Assembly (NCBI GenBank): GCA_002831545.1
Contig: CP025095.1
Span: 2,294,001 to 2,358,000, forward strand
Reading direction: 5' to 3'
DNA: 64,000 bases
Origin: Streptococcus suis
GTDB taxonomy: Bacteria; Bacillota; Bacilli; Lactobacillales; Streptococcaceae
Shown: positions 8,794-20,483 of the stretch, piece by piece
Position numbering within the stretch: the stretch's first letter is position 1
How the letters are laid out: every line of letters starts with the position of its first letter
Position numbers and translations under genes: made by a program
The notes under the pieces: generated by a model
What the model saw: the letters and a program-made list of their open reading frames with translations, nothing else
Told to the model about the DNA's origin: nothing
Databases searched by the model: none

Positions 8794-10584
8794 CTATTCT
8801 GCCGCTACACCTTTATCAGCTGTAAGTTCGATATTTTCAAAAGCGATACCTTTTTCTGAAGCTGAACCATAGTTAGAATCATAGTTTTTCACACGTTTGT
8901 TAAGTGCTGTGATTGACTCAGATTCAAATGTTGGAATAGCAAATGCTTGCTCGTGAGCATATTTTTGCCAAGCCTTATAGTTCTCAACATTTTTCTTATC
9001 GTCAAATGATTCTGTTGAGCTGATTGCATTCAACAACTTAGTATTTTCATCAGACACGAAACGTGACATGTTGAAGGCTGCGATTGGACCCCAAAGTCCT
9101 GTTGGGTTTGGATCGTAACCTGTTGACCATCCACCAGCATACATATCAATAGCAGCATCATTAGCCTGAACTGAGTTATAGAACGACTTACCTTCAACTG
9201 TACGTCCTGTGTAAAGTTCGACATTCAAGCCAACTTCTTTCCACCAAGCAATGTATTGTTGTACGAGCGCTTCGTTAGCTTCCGTACGTTTACGAGCAGC
9301 AAAGGTAATCTTGAATTCCTTACCGTCTTTGCCTTCACGGATACCATCGCCATCTACGTCTTTGTAGCCAGCTTCTTCCAAGAGTTTTTTCGCTTTTTCA
9401 GGATCGTATGAATAGCCTTCCAACTCTGAATCATGAATATCGCCGAAGAATGAGATAATCAATGAGTTTGCAGGGTGGTAAAGACCATTGTACAATGACT
9501 CACCAGCTGTCTTAGTATCAATCGCATAGGCAATTGCTTGACGAAGTTTCACATCATTCATCTTAGCATTTTCATCCATGACGTTTTTCTTAGCAGACTC
9601 GTCATATTTACCAAAATTAAATGAAATGTATTCATAAGCTGAGTCCAAAGAACCAACGATATTCAAGTTAGAAGCATCCTTGTATGAATCCAACTGGTCA
9701 ACAGGCATATCTGCGATGTCATAGTTACCAGCTTTCATTTCAGAAACAATAGTATCTGGAGATACGATGTCAATCTTCAATGAGCTTGTTTTTGGCGTTG
9801 TACCTTTGAAGAAGTATTCGTTTGGTACATAAGTGATAGACTCACCGTTTACGATTTCCTTGATTTTCCAAGGTCCCATACCAACAAGTTTAGCTGTACG
9901 TGAGTACTCGCTCTTTTCCCAATCTGCAACAGGGATGTCTTTATAGATATGTTCTGGTTGGATATAGGCAGGTACATCACCACCGGCATACATCATAGAA
10001 GGTGACATTTCTTTTACAGTCAATTCTACTGTGTAGTCATCAATTTTCTTAAGACCTGAGATATCTGAAGCTGTTCCAGCAACAAATTCATCCATACCCA
10101 CAATGTTCAAGAATTTATCGTCAAAACGAACACCTGTATAGTCTTTGCTTGCCATTGACTTGATAGTAAAGATGTAGTCATTGATTGTAAATGGCTCACC
10201 ATCTGACCACTTGTAATCTTTACCTGTCAAACTAACAGTGATTTTCTTACCTTTTACATCAAATTCAGCTTTAGCAAGACCAGAATCATCTAACTTACGA
10301 TCTCCATCGTAACCAAACATTGAAATATCAACCATTCCACCAAATGTTGAGTCAGTTGTGTTTTCAGTCAACTCGTCAATCAAGAGACCTGATGAAGTTG
10401 TAGCTGAAACAAATGCATATTTCAATTGAGCATCTGCGACTGCTGTTCCATCTTGTTTTACTTCAGATGGGAATGACAATTCCTGTTTTGCTGCACCTGA
10501 TTGTTTTGAACCACAAGCAGCAAGAACTGCTGTCGACAGCAGAGAAATTCCTGCTAAAGCAAAGAGTTTTGTTGTCTTTTTCAT
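8794..10584 (-). CDS. oppA: Oligopeptide-binding lipoprotein OppA
   Basis: 596 residues. SBP family 5 solute-binding lipoprotein. The signal peptide MKKTTKLFALAGISLLSTAVLAACGSK ends in the lipobox LAAC (Cys about 23), so the mature protein is diacylglyceryl-anchored outside the membrane. The family signature FTINDYIFTIKSMASKDY and the repeated ligand-cleft segments (ADMPVDQLDSYKD, LYHPANSLI, AEKARELLEEAGYKD-like EKAKKLLEEAGYKDVDGDG) are present. ATG start at 10584 with GAGGTG upstream. It is first in the operon, unlike the oppABCDF order usual in streptococci. Peptide uptake also feeds quorum-sensing regulators in streptococci, which the sequence itself does not show here. Confidence 0.94.
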   Translation of the reverse strand: MKKTTKLFALAGISLLSTAVLAACGSKQSGAAKQELSFPSEVKQDGTAVADAQLKYAFVSATTSSGLLIDELTENTTDSTFGGMVDISMFGYDGDRKLDDSGLAKAEFDVKGKKITVSLTGKDYKWSDGEPFTINDYIFTIKSMASKDYTGVRFDDKFLNIVGMDEFVAGTASDISGLKKIDDYTVELTVKEMSPSMMYAGGDVPAYIQPEHIYKDIPVADWEKSEYSRTAKLVGMGPWKIKEIVNGESITYVPNEYFFKGTTPKTSSLKIDIVSPDTIVSEMKAGNYDIADMPVDQLDSYKDASNLNIVGSLDSAYEYISFNFGKYDESAKKNVMDENAKMNDVKLRQAIAYAIDTKTAGESLYNGLYHPANSLIISFFGDIHDSELEGYSYDPEKAKKLLEEAGYKDVDGDGIREGKDGKEFKITFAARKRTEANEALVQQYIAWWKEVGLNVELYTGRTVEGKSFYNSVQANDAAIDMYAGGWSTGYDPNPTGLWGPIAAFNMSRFVSDENTKLLNAISSTESFDDKKNVENYKAWQKYAHEQAFAIPTFESESITALNKRVKNYDSNYGSASEKGIAFENIELTADKGVAAE

Positions 10585-10640
10585 AAAACACCTCTGTTTT
10601 TCTTTTTCTTTGACACTGATTACTATGTCTTATAAAAATA

Positions 10641-10688
10641 ATTATATCATAAAATTTTCTTAAATAAAGTCTTTTTTGTCAGAAAATT
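10641..10688 (-). promoter_or_regulatory. oppA promoter with CodY-like box
   Basis: A minus-strand TATAAT stands at 10641-10646, 57 bases before the oppA ATG. Upstream, 10674-10688 reads AATTTTCTGACAAAA on the minus strand, 12 of 15 positions of the CodY consensus AATTTTCWGAAAATT. CodY control of opp is known in Lactococcus and streptococci; use of this box is inferred. Confidence 0.45.
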
Positions 10689-10763
10689 TTGTAAAAACAT
10701 AATTTTTCAGCATTTTCTTATTTTTTACATATTTTTTCCAAATTTTTCTCACATTTCTTGTGA

Positions 10764-10769
10764 TATAAT
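10764..10769 (+). promoter_or_regulatory. Extended -10 promoter of dacA
   Basis: TGATATAAT (TATAAT at 10764-10769) is an extended -10 motif 30 bases before the dacA start. It is divergent from the oppA promoter region. Confidence 0.55.
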
Positions 10770-10798
10770 AGAATAAAATAACAGCCAAAGGAATGATT

Positions 10799-12040
10799 AT
10801 GCGTAAATTTTTACTAACACTCACTACAGTTATTGCTCTTTTTTTCACTTCCACACCTATTTTGGCAGAAGATTTTTCTGTTGCAGCTAAGCATGCTATC
10901 GCAGTTGAAGTAAGTAGCGGCAAAATCTTGTATGAGCAAGATGCCGAAACCAAAGCAAGCATTGCTTCTATCAGTAAGACATTGAGCATTTACCTGGTCT
11001 ACGAAGCACTGGCAAAGGGTGAAATCACTTTAGATACTATGGTAGACATTTCTGATTATCCCTATAGCCTCACTTCTAATACAGAATTAAGTAATGTAAA
11101 CCTGGATGCACGGTCCTATTCAGTAAGAGACCTATTAAACGCTTCTTTAATCACATCATCCAATAGTGCTATTATTGCTCTGGCAGAAAAAATAGCCGGT
11201 AGCGAAGCTGCATTCGTAGATCGAATGAAAGCAAAAGTCCAAGAATGGGGAATTACCGACGCAAAGATTGTCAATGTATCTGGACTAGACAATACCGACT
11301 TGGGTGAAAATATTTATCCAGGCTCCAGTCCTGAAGATGTAAATATGTTTTCAGCCCTAGATGTTACTATCATTGCAAGACGATTAATACTCGACTATCC
11401 TCAGGTACTCGACATTACCTCGCTAAACGCCTACGATTTTGGTGGCTACACTTACTATAGCACCAACCAAATGCTAAGCGATGGTACTCACGCTCGTGGA
11501 GGGGTTGACGGCTTAAAAACAGGGACCTCAAACTCAGCAGGTTCAAGTTTTCTTGCAACAACTCAACAAGCTGGTATGCGCATCATCACAGTAGTATTGA
11601 ATGCCACTGATGGGCTGACCTCTCCAGAAAATCGTTTTGTCGCGACAAATGATTTGATGAACTATGTTTATTCTAACTTTTCGCTTGTTACGCTAGTAAA
11701 AAAAGGTGAAGCTTTTGAAGATAGTAAGATAAAGGTTTTCAATGGTGAAAAAGAAACAAGTCCTGTTGTTGCGGCAGCAGATTTAACTGTTGTTCAACGA
11801 AATCAAACTGATAATGTCCCCACCGCAACTTTCACAACGGATATAAAAGAAATTGATGCTCCCCTCAAAGCAGGGACCTTGGTTGGCAAACTGCAACTGA
11901 AAGATCAAGATCTCATAGGAAAAGGTTATATTTCTGAGCAAGCCAGTGTCGATATGATTATCCCTAGCGATATGAAAGAAGCATCCTGGCCATTCTCTTG
12001 GTGGAATCAATTTGTCCGCTATGTTAATGAAAAATTATAA
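10799..12040 (+). CDS. dacA: D-alanyl-D-alanine carboxypeptidase (DacA/PBP3-like)
   Basis: 413 residues from the ATG at 10799; an ATG 6 bases upstream is too close to the AAAGGA RBS. Low-molecular-weight PBP that trims the terminal D-Ala from peptidoglycan stem peptides. Cleavable signal peptide (MRKFLLTLTTVIALFFTSTPILA). The penicilloyl-serine motif SISK (about residues 58-61, serine SxxK), SSN (about 119-121) and KTGTSNSAG (about 240) form the active site. The C-terminal beta-rich domain and a final aromatic WPFSWWNQFVRYVNEKL amphipathic helix anchor it to the outer membrane face. Single-gene transcript with its own promoter and terminator. Confidence 0.94.
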   Translation: MRKFLLTLTTVIALFFTSTPILAEDFSVAAKHAIAVEVSSGKILYEQDAETKASIASISKTLSIYLVYEALAKGEITLDTMVDISDYPYSLTSNTELSNVNLDARSYSVRDLLNASLITSSNSAIIALAEKIAGSEAAFVDRMKAKVQEWGITDAKIVNVSGLDNTDLGENIYPGSSPEDVNMFSALDVTIIARRLILDYPQVLDITSLNAYDFGGYTYYSTNQMLSDGTHARGGVDGLKTGTSNSAGSSFLATTQQAGMRIITVVLNATDGLTSPENRFVATNDLMNYVYSNFSLVTLVKKGEAFEDSKIKVFNGEKETSPVVAAADLTVVQRNQTDNVPTATFTTDIKEIDAPLKAGTLVGKLQLKDQDLIGKGYISEQASVDMIIPSDMKEASWPFSWWNQFVRYVNEKL

Positions 12041-12080
12041 AAAAATAGTATGTCGAACGATTTTCGACATACTATTTTTT
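12040..12080 (+). terminator. Terminator of dacA
   Basis: AAAAAATAGTATGTCGAA pairs perfectly with TTCGACATACTATTTTTT across a short loop, directly after the dacA stop. The long symmetrical A/T flanks could stop transcripts from both directions, including the suf operon. Confidence 0.88.
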
Positions 12081-12114
12081 ATAGCAGAGTGACATCCGCT
12101 ATTCCTTATCTACT

Positions 12115-12330
12115 ACCTCGGATGGAGAGTGAGTTGGAGAGAGTTCCCGACAGAAAATGACGAGCGTGGAAGGTATAGAATTTTTATATGATTACAAAGA
12201 AGAGCGACTGCCGTCGCTCCCTATTTCCAACGTCGGTTGGAGAGAGTTTCTACGAAACTCCTAGCTACATATCGTTTTCTTACAGAAAACAACGAGCGTG
12301 GAAGGCAACAATTCCCCGAATTGTTGCCTT
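12115..12330. repeat. Short repeats and hairpin downstream of sufB
   Basis: Two imperfect direct repeats occur: a GTTGGAGAGAGTT core at about 12132 and 12235, and CAGAAAA..ACGAGCGTGGAAGG at about 12151 and 12281. A strong hairpin, AAGGCAACAATT / AATTGTTGCCTT, lies at 12302-12330 and overlaps the sufB stop. It has no T-run on the minus strand, so it may protect the mRNA end rather than terminate. No gene is visible. Confidence 0.5.
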
Positions 12331-13744
12331 AACCCACGCTCCCCTCCATTTCATAGGCAATCAGTCTGTTGAGTTCGACTGCGTATTCCATTGGGAGTTC
12401 TTTTGTGAATGGTTCGACAAAGCCCATGACAATCATCTCTGTGGCTTCTGATTCGGATAGGCCACGGCTCATGAGGTAATAGAGCTGTTCTTCTGAGATT
12501 TTTGATACTTTTGCTTCGTGTTCGAGGGCCACTTGTGAGTTATGGATTTCATTAAATGGAATGGTATCTGATTTGGAAATATCATCCATGATAATGGTAT
12601 CACATTCAATGTGGCTGATGGACTTGGCTGAGTTTTTGGCAAAAGTTACTTGACCACGGTAGTTGACTTCTCCACCACCACGGGCAATGGATTTAGACAC
12701 GATAGAAGATGAAGTACGCGGTGCATTGTGAATCATCTTAGCACCGGTATCTTGGACCTGCCCCTTATTAGCAAAGGCAATGGACAACATGGTACCACGA
12801 GCCCCTTCACCTTCTAGATAAACCGCAGGGTATTTCATGGTCGCCTTAGCACCAAGGTTGCCGTCAATCCACTCAACGGTGGCATTTTTCTCAGCACGGG
12901 CACGTTTGGTTACCAAGTTATAAACGTTGTCAGACCAGTTTTGAATGGTCGTGTAACGCATATAGGCACCTTCGTGGGCGATGATTTCCACAATAGCAGC
13001 GTGGAGGCTGGCCGTTGAGTAAGTCGGAGCGGTACAGCCTTCTACATAGTGGACACTTGCTCCTTCATCCACGATGATGAGGGTGCGTTCAAACTGACCT
13101 GTCCCCTCATTGTTGATTCGGAAATAGGTTTGCAGTGGAATATCCAGCTTGACACCTTTTGGTACATAGATGAAGGTACCACCTGACCAAACCGCTGAGT
13201 TGAGGGCAGCTAGTTTATTATCTGACGGCGGAACAAGTTTTCCAAAGTATTTTTTGAAGAGTTCTGGATGTTCCTTAAGGGCTGTATCGGTATCAGTAAA
13301 GATGATACCGTGCTTGTCGTACTCTTCCTTCATATTGTGGTAGACCACTTCTGATTCGTACTGGGCAGAAGCTCCTGCCAGGTAAGCACGCTCAGCTTCT
13401 GGAATCCCGATGCGTTCAAAGGTTTCCTTGATTTTGTCCGGTACATCATCCCAGCTACGTGCTGGCTTATCCGACGGTTTTTGATAGTAAACAATGTCAT
13501 CAAAATCCAGCTCAGACAAGTCGGCTCCCCAAGTCTGCATCGGCATTTTCTTGAAAGTTTGGTAGGATTTCAAACGGAATTCCAACATCCATTCAGGCTC
13601 GCCTTTGATACGGGACATTTCACGAATCACTTCTTCGCTCAAGCCCTTACCAGTTGAAGCTACCAGTTCCACGTTCTCGTCATGGAAACCGAATTTGTAT
13701 TCCCCAAGGTCAATCGGGGTTGGTTCAATTCTTTCTTCTGACAT
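12329..13744 (-). CDS. sufB: Fe-S cluster assembly scaffold SufB
   Basis: 471 residues from the ATG at 13744; the seven residues upstream of it in the open frame are not family-like. SufB forms the SufBC2D scaffold on which Fe-S clusters are built. Family sequence runs throughout: [55 protein letters not shown] (the conserved cluster/cysteine region) and [21 protein letters not shown] near the C-terminus, the SufB/SufD shared end. Last gene of sufC-D-S-U-B; a 106-bp MITE lies between it and sufU. Confidence 0.96.
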   Translation of the reverse strand: MSEERIEPTPIDLGEYKFGFHDENVELVASTGKGLSEEVIREMSRIKGEPEWMLEFRLKSYQTFKKMPMQTWGADLSELDFDDIVYYQKPSDKPARSWDDVPDKIKETFERIGIPEAERAYLAGASAQYESEVVYHNMKEEYDKHGIIFTDTDTALKEHPELFKKYFGKLVPPSDNKLAALNSAVWSGGTFIYVPKGVKLDIPLQTYFRINNEGTGQFERTLIIVDEGASVHYVEGCTAPTYSTASLHAAIVEIIAHEGAYMRYTTIQNWSDNVYNLVTKRARAEKNATVEWIDGNLGAKATMKYPAVYLEGEGARGTMLSIAFANKGQVQDTGAKMIHNAPRTSSSIVSKSIARGGGEVNYRGQVTFAKNSAKSISHIECDTIIMDDISKSDTIPFNEIHNSQVALEHEAKVSKISEEQLYYLMSRGLSESEATEMIVMGFVEPFTKELPMEYAVELNRLIAYEMEGSVG

Positions 13745-13878
13745 AATATAAGATACATGGCCCAAAAAGTATGAAAATAGCAGTTACGCTCTCTTAAATA
13801 CTTGCTGGGCCTGTTCAATTTCATTTCCAATCAGAAACTGAACAATCCTTTCTGTATGATTTTCATTTTTTGTTTATT

Positions 13879-13984
13879 TATAGTCTTTTAGTTTACTTTT
13901 AGTACTAGGCAACGAGCTGCAGACAGTACTGGAGTACGGCAAAACGAGTTAACGAAGTAATAAAAGAAAAACTAAATGACTATA
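13879..13984. repeat. 106-bp MITE-like repeat between sufU and sufB
   Basis: Terminal inverted repeats of about 23 bases: TATAGTCTTTTAGTTTACTT at the left and, reversed, TATAGTCATTTAGTTTTTCT at the right. A second copy of identical length is at 56747-56852, and a right-end remnant is at 166-189. The internal part (TAGTACTAGGCAACGAG...) is also conserved between copies. No coding capacity. It sits within the suf transcript and adds a folded segment between sufU and sufB. Confidence 0.72.
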
Positions 13985-13991
13985 TTGATGC

Positions 13992-16909
<2,918 letters not shown>

Positions 16910-16925
16910 AACTTCCTCCAAAGAC

Positions 16926-17699
16926 TTAAATGTCATCTTCTTTGTAGTCGATGCCAAGCTCAGCTGCGACTTGGACATATCCTTCTTTTTCCAAACGTTG
17001 CGCCAATTCTGGTCCGCCTGAAAGCACGACACGGCCTTCCATCATGACATGGACTACATCTGGTGTGATGTAGTTGAGCAGGCGTTGGTAGTGAGTAATA
17101 ATCATGGCACCAAAGCCTTCACCACGCATAGCATTGATTCCTTTTGACACGACTTTAAGGGCATCAATGTCCAAACCTGAGTCAATCTCATCAAGAAGGG
17201 CAAAAGTCGGTTCCAACATGAGTAATTGCAGAATTTCATTGCGTTTTTTCTCACCACCAGAGAAACCTTCGTTGAGGTAGCGCTCTGCCATTTCCTCTTT
17301 CATGTTGAGGAGTTCCATTTTTTCATCCAACTTAGTAATGAAATCACGAACAGAAATCTTGTCTTCGTCTTCCTTACCAGCGTTCATAGCGGCACGAAGA
17401 AATTCCGCATTAGTAATCCCTGGAATTTCTGACGGGTATTGCATCGCCAAGAAGAGTCCCATACGGGCACGTTCATCGACTTCTAATTCTAAAATGTTGA
17501 CACCGTCAAACAGAATCTCACCTTGGGTAACTTCATAACTTGGATTGCCCATGATGGCTGCTGAAAGGGTGGATTTCCCTGTTCCGTTCGGTCCCATGAT
17601 GGCTGCAATTTCACCTGTTTTAAGGGTCAAATTCACACCCTTCAAGATTTCTTTGCCTTCAATTTCCACATGAAGGTCTTTGATTTCTAATACTGACAT
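16926..17699 (-). CDS. sufC: Fe-S assembly ATPase SufC
   Basis: 257 residues from the ATG at 17699 with AAAAGGAG upstream. Cytosolic ABC ATPase of the SufBCD complex. Walker A MGPNGTGKSTLSAAIMG (about 34-50), signature FSGGEKKRNEILQL (about 147-160), Walker B FALLDEIDSGLDIDA and the MIITHYQRLL switch. The LDEIDSGLDIDAL form is characteristic of SufC. First gene of the suf operon. Upstream lies a 750-base region with repeats but no gene. Confidence 0.96.
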   Translation of the reverse strand: MSVLEIKDLHVEIEGKEILKGVNLTLKTGEIAAIMGPNGTGKSTLSAAIMGNPSYEVTQGEILFDGVNILELEVDERARMGLFLAMQYPSEIPGITNAEFLRAAMNAGKEDEDKISVRDFITKLDEKMELLNMKEEMAERYLNEGFSGGEKKRNEILQLLMLEPTFALLDEIDSGLDIDALKVVSKGINAMRGEGFGAMIITHYQRLLNYITPDVVHVMMEGRVVLSGGPELAQRLEKEGYVQVAAELGIDYKEDDI

Positions 17700-18012
17700 G
17701 CTGTGCTCCTTTTCATTTTTGTCCTCTTCAAAAACCACATTAACTGACCAAGCTAACTAGATACACCGATAAGACTCAACTTTGACAGTGGAGAAAGAAC
17801 TCGACTATTCCTCGACCATTCATAGAAGAGTTCGTCAACAATTTTTCGTTTTAAGTTGTTGAGCTGAAACAGTCTATTCCCAGACTGTTTCACTCCCGCC
17901 CCCCGCACAGCTCAAAAGGTTCAGTGAACCTTTTGAGGTTGGAAATAGAGCGAACTCTGTTCGCCTCAGTCGTAGAGGTCAGATTTGGAGTGTAAAACAC
18001 GAACAAATCTGC

Positions 18013-18175
18013 CAATCAACCACTGCTGCGCTGCGAGGTTGACACTAACGTTGAGAAGCGGTGCGGGGCTTGAGCCCAGCCTCACTCCACTGGACTGTTA
18101 AACCCAATCAACCACTACTGCTCTGAGATGTTGACGCTAACTTCGAGAAGTGGTGCGGGGCTTGAGCCTAGCCTC
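18013..18175. repeat. Two tandem copies of a 71-base unit
   Basis: Copy 1 (18013-18083) and copy 2 (18105-18175) both begin CAATCAACCACT and end GGTGCGGGGCTTGAGCC.AGCCTC, separated by 21 bases, with about 15% differences. Each has internal self-complementarity. They resemble the intergenic repeats common in streptococcal genomes; I cannot name the family. Confidence 0.6.
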
Positions 18176-18240
18176 TTTTCTTGTTAATGATGATTTTCAG
18201 AGAGTGTTAATCTATAAAATAGTCTTTTCTGACAATTTTA

Positions 18241-18394
18241 TACTCTTCGAAAATCAAAATTATCCGTTGTCAACTTACCTTGATGAGTGAAAAGCTCCAG
18301 TGGAGGTTTTCAGCCTGTTACCTTGAAATAAGATAGTAACAGAGTTCTATCTTCGGCTTCGTTTCCTAGGCTACTTTTGATTTTCATTGAATAT
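18241..18394. mobile_element. RUP-like MITE with IS630-type ends
   Basis: Left end TACTCTTCGAAAATCAAAAT and, reversed, right end TATTCAATGAAAATCAAAAG form terminal inverted repeats. Both match the ends of the IS630-family element at 36223-37325 (TACTCAACAAAAATCAAAAG). TA dinucleotides flank it (18239-18240 and 18395-18396), as expected for IS630-type insertion. It has no coding capacity. Pneumococcal RUP elements are known to be of this kind and are thought to be moved by IS630-Spn1 transposase; calling this one RUP-like is inference. Confidence 0.6.
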
Positions 18395-18464
18395 TAATTA
18401 ACCATATCCACTATATTATATCAAAAAAAGAGCCTGACGGCTCTTATCTTGTTTAGAAAGATTC

Positions 18465-19637
18465 TTATTTTCTTTTTTTCTCTTCATAGCACTTTTTATA
18501 CTTTGCGATTTTTTCTTGACGGTAACTACTATTACCAATAAACCGAAGAAGATTGAGCAACGGAGTTCTATTGATACCAAAGATGCCAATCAATTCACAG
18601 AGAATCTCAATTCCCAGTCCCATGGTCACCAATAGGAGAACCCCTCCTATTCTACTCGAAACATTGAGCAAAAGAGAGGTCAGGGAGAATAAGAAAGAGA
18701 TGGCGTAAATCACCAATACTGTGCCACGATGAGTAAGTCCCAGAGAGAGCAAGCGATGATGCAGATGCATCTTATCTGCTTCATAGATTTTTTGCCCAGA
18801 CAATTTTCGACGAATGATGGCTACTACAGTATCCGTAATAGGCACTCCAAGAATAATCATCGGAGTAACCACTGCAACAGCTGTCGAATTTTTCAGTCCT
18901 TGAAGGGACAAGACTCCAATCATAAACCCGATGAAGAGGGCACCTGTATCGCCAAGATAAATGATGGCAGGATTATAGTTATAAGGTAAAAATCCAACAA
19001 TCGCTGCGACCAAAACAAAGATGGTTAAGGTCAAAAAAATATTGCTATCATGCAAAAAGAAATAAGACACAATTCCCATCGTTGTCAGGGAAATAATCGA
19101 TACTCCCGAAACCAGACCATCCAGACCATCAATCAAGTTGACTGCATTCGTAATAGAAACAATCCAAAGGACCGTTAATAGAAAAGAGAGCCAGACAGGA
19201 AATTGAAGGAAAGGTCCTCCAAAAGGAATCTTAAAGCTATCAAAACGAAATTCCGTAAAAATCCAAATGATCGTCGCTGCCGCTAGAATACCAAACATTT
19301 TAGGTGCAGGCTTTAGCTCCTTGACATCATCAATGAATCCCGTAAGAACGATAATGCTGGATGCTAGGACCAGGGGCCAGATATAATGCAAGTAAGTGCC
19401 ATGGTAATTGACACGGGTAACAATTCCTGGTAAAAACCATAGGACAGAAATGGTAAATGCCACAAAGATAGCCAGCCCTCCCGCTGAAGGCATGGGCACC
19501 TTATTTATCCGCCGTGCATTGGGATTATCGACTGCTCCAACCTTCAGGGACATAAAACGAACCAAGGGAGTCGCAATGGCTGATATGACCATGGTTGTAA
19601 TAATGACCATTATGTATTTTAGAGCAAAAGGAATCAT
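18465..19637 (-). CDS. tagO: Undecaprenyl-phosphate glycosyl-1-phosphate transferase (TagO/WecA type)
   Basis: 390 residues with about ten membrane helices. It transfers a sugar-1-phosphate (usually GlcNAc-1-P) to undecaprenyl phosphate, starting wall polymer or rhamnan synthesis. GT4/MraY family motifs: NVFAI-like NAVNLIDGLDGLVSGVS (about 166-182, catalytic Asp), YLGDTGALFIGFMIG, and the cytoplasmic DKMHLHHRLLSLGLTHR histidine motif that separates WecA/TagO from MraY. The start overlaps the mecA stop (ATGA), so translation is coupled. This mecA-tagO arrangement is standard in streptococci (rgpG in some species). Confidence 0.93.
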   Translation of the reverse strand: MIPFALKYIMVIITTMVISAIATPLVRFMSLKVGAVDNPNARRINKVPMPSAGGLAIFVAFTISVLWFLPGIVTRVNYHGTYLHYIWPLVLASSIIVLTGFIDDVKELKPAPKMFGILAAATIIWIFTEFRFDSFKIPFGGPFLQFPVWLSFLLTVLWIVSITNAVNLIDGLDGLVSGVSIISLTTMGIVSYFFLHDSNIFLTLTIFVLVAAIVGFLPYNYNPAIIYLGDTGALFIGFMIGVLSLQGLKNSTAVAVVTPMIILGVPITDTVVAIIRRKLSGQKIYEADKMHLHHRLLSLGLTHRGTVLVIYAISFLFSLTSLLLNVSSRIGGVLLLVTMGLGIEILCELIGIFGINRTPLLNLLRFIGNSSYRQEKIAKYKKCYEEKKRK

Positions 19638-20356
19638 ACTGTCGGAACCTTCCTAAGCTCCTCGATTGCCGCAAGCGGAAGCATCAAAGTTCCGTGTTCT
19701 TGTAAAGCAGGTCTGGTCAACTTAGTATCATTGGTAAATTCCAACATTCGTGAGAGAATGTAGCCTGGATACTGCTTGGAACGATTTTCTACATTGATAA
19801 GAACGGTCAAGTAGTAGTGACCATCCATTTTATATAATTCCGATTCTTCTACTGGATAATCAACCGTACCAACAAAAGTAAACAGATCCTCTATCGTTGG
19901 AAATTCCAAAATATAGTAAATATAGCGCTCCTGCTCCTCTTCATCTACTTCTTCCTCTTGCTCTACCTCTTCCAAATGACGAACGGCTGTTGCATCCGGT
20001 GCACTTTTCTCACGAACGGTTTGCTCCAAACTCTTGAAAAACTCATCTGGAGTCATACTTGCAACATCACCAAGTTCCGAAAAATCTGTAAATTCATCGA
20101 AATTCAAGCTCTGATCCAAATCAGATTTGGTAACAAAGATGTCTACCCGATCTGGCTTCGGAGTTACACGAAAACTCAGCATACCACTTTCTCGGAAAGT
20201 CATTGGTAAATCCAATTCATCCAAAACAGTATAGAAGAACTCCTCTGTCTTTTCTTGCGGAATGAGAAAGTCCGAAAGTTCCATTCCTCTCTCTTCCAAA
20301 TCATCTAATTTTATAGTGATTTTCAAGGTTGAATCACTAATTTGCTTTACTTTCAT
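19634..20356 (-). CDS. mecA: Adapter protein MecA
   Basis: 240 residues from the ATG at 20356 (five more residues are open upstream but MKVKQIS is the conserved start). MecA delivers ComX/SigX and other substrates to ClpC/ClpCP. The N-terminal substrate-binding domain (MKVKQISDSTLKITIKLDDLEERGM...) is followed by an acidic linker, EEVEQEEEVDEEEQE (about 125-140), and a C-terminal ClpC-binding domain. Overlaps tagO by 4 bases. Confidence 0.95.
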   Translation of the reverse strand: MKVKQISDSTLKITIKLDDLEERGMELSDFLIPQEKTEEFFYTVLDELDLPMTFRESGMLSFRVTPKPDRVDIFVTKSDLDQSLNFDEFTDFSELGDVASMTPDEFFKSLEQTVREKSAPDATAVRHLEEVEQEEEVDEEEQERYIYYILEFPTIEDLFTFVGTVDYPVEESELYKMDGHYYLTVLINVENRSKQYPGYILSRMLEFTNDTKLTRPALQEHGTLMLPLAAIEELRKVPTV

Positions 20357-20483
20357 AACTACCTCATTCATTGATTCATCAATTTCTTAAAATTGATTGA
20401 TCATTTTCAATACTCATACATATCTTCCACCATTATACTAAAACCAAGCTCGAAAGACAAAAGAAAAGCAGGTCTCCCTGCTC

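Larger units (their letters stand above)
17700..18464. repeat. Repeat-rich intergenic region upstream of sufC
   Basis: About 765 bases without a convincing gene. It holds: a near-perfect 27-base palindrome at 17911-17937 (CTCAAAAGGTTCA g TGAACCTTTTGAG); a GCGAACTCTGTTCGC hairpin at 17950-17964; two direct copies of a 71-base unit at 18013-18083 and 18105-18175; and a RUP-like MITE at 18241-18394. The sufC promoter must lie within the part nearest 17700-17800, but I cannot fix it. A terminator for tagO precedes 18464 (CCGTCAGGCTC... region at 18428-18445). Confidence 0.55.

Noticed and set aside
10660..10989. Minus-strand 109-codon frame over the dacA promoter and start
   Set aside because: It overlaps the real dacA start and its promoter, has no ribosome-binding site, and looks like an antisense shadow.
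16910..17032. Longer sufD start
   Set aside because: It overlaps sufC and lacks an RBS; the ATG at 16909 has TGGAGGAAG directly upstream.
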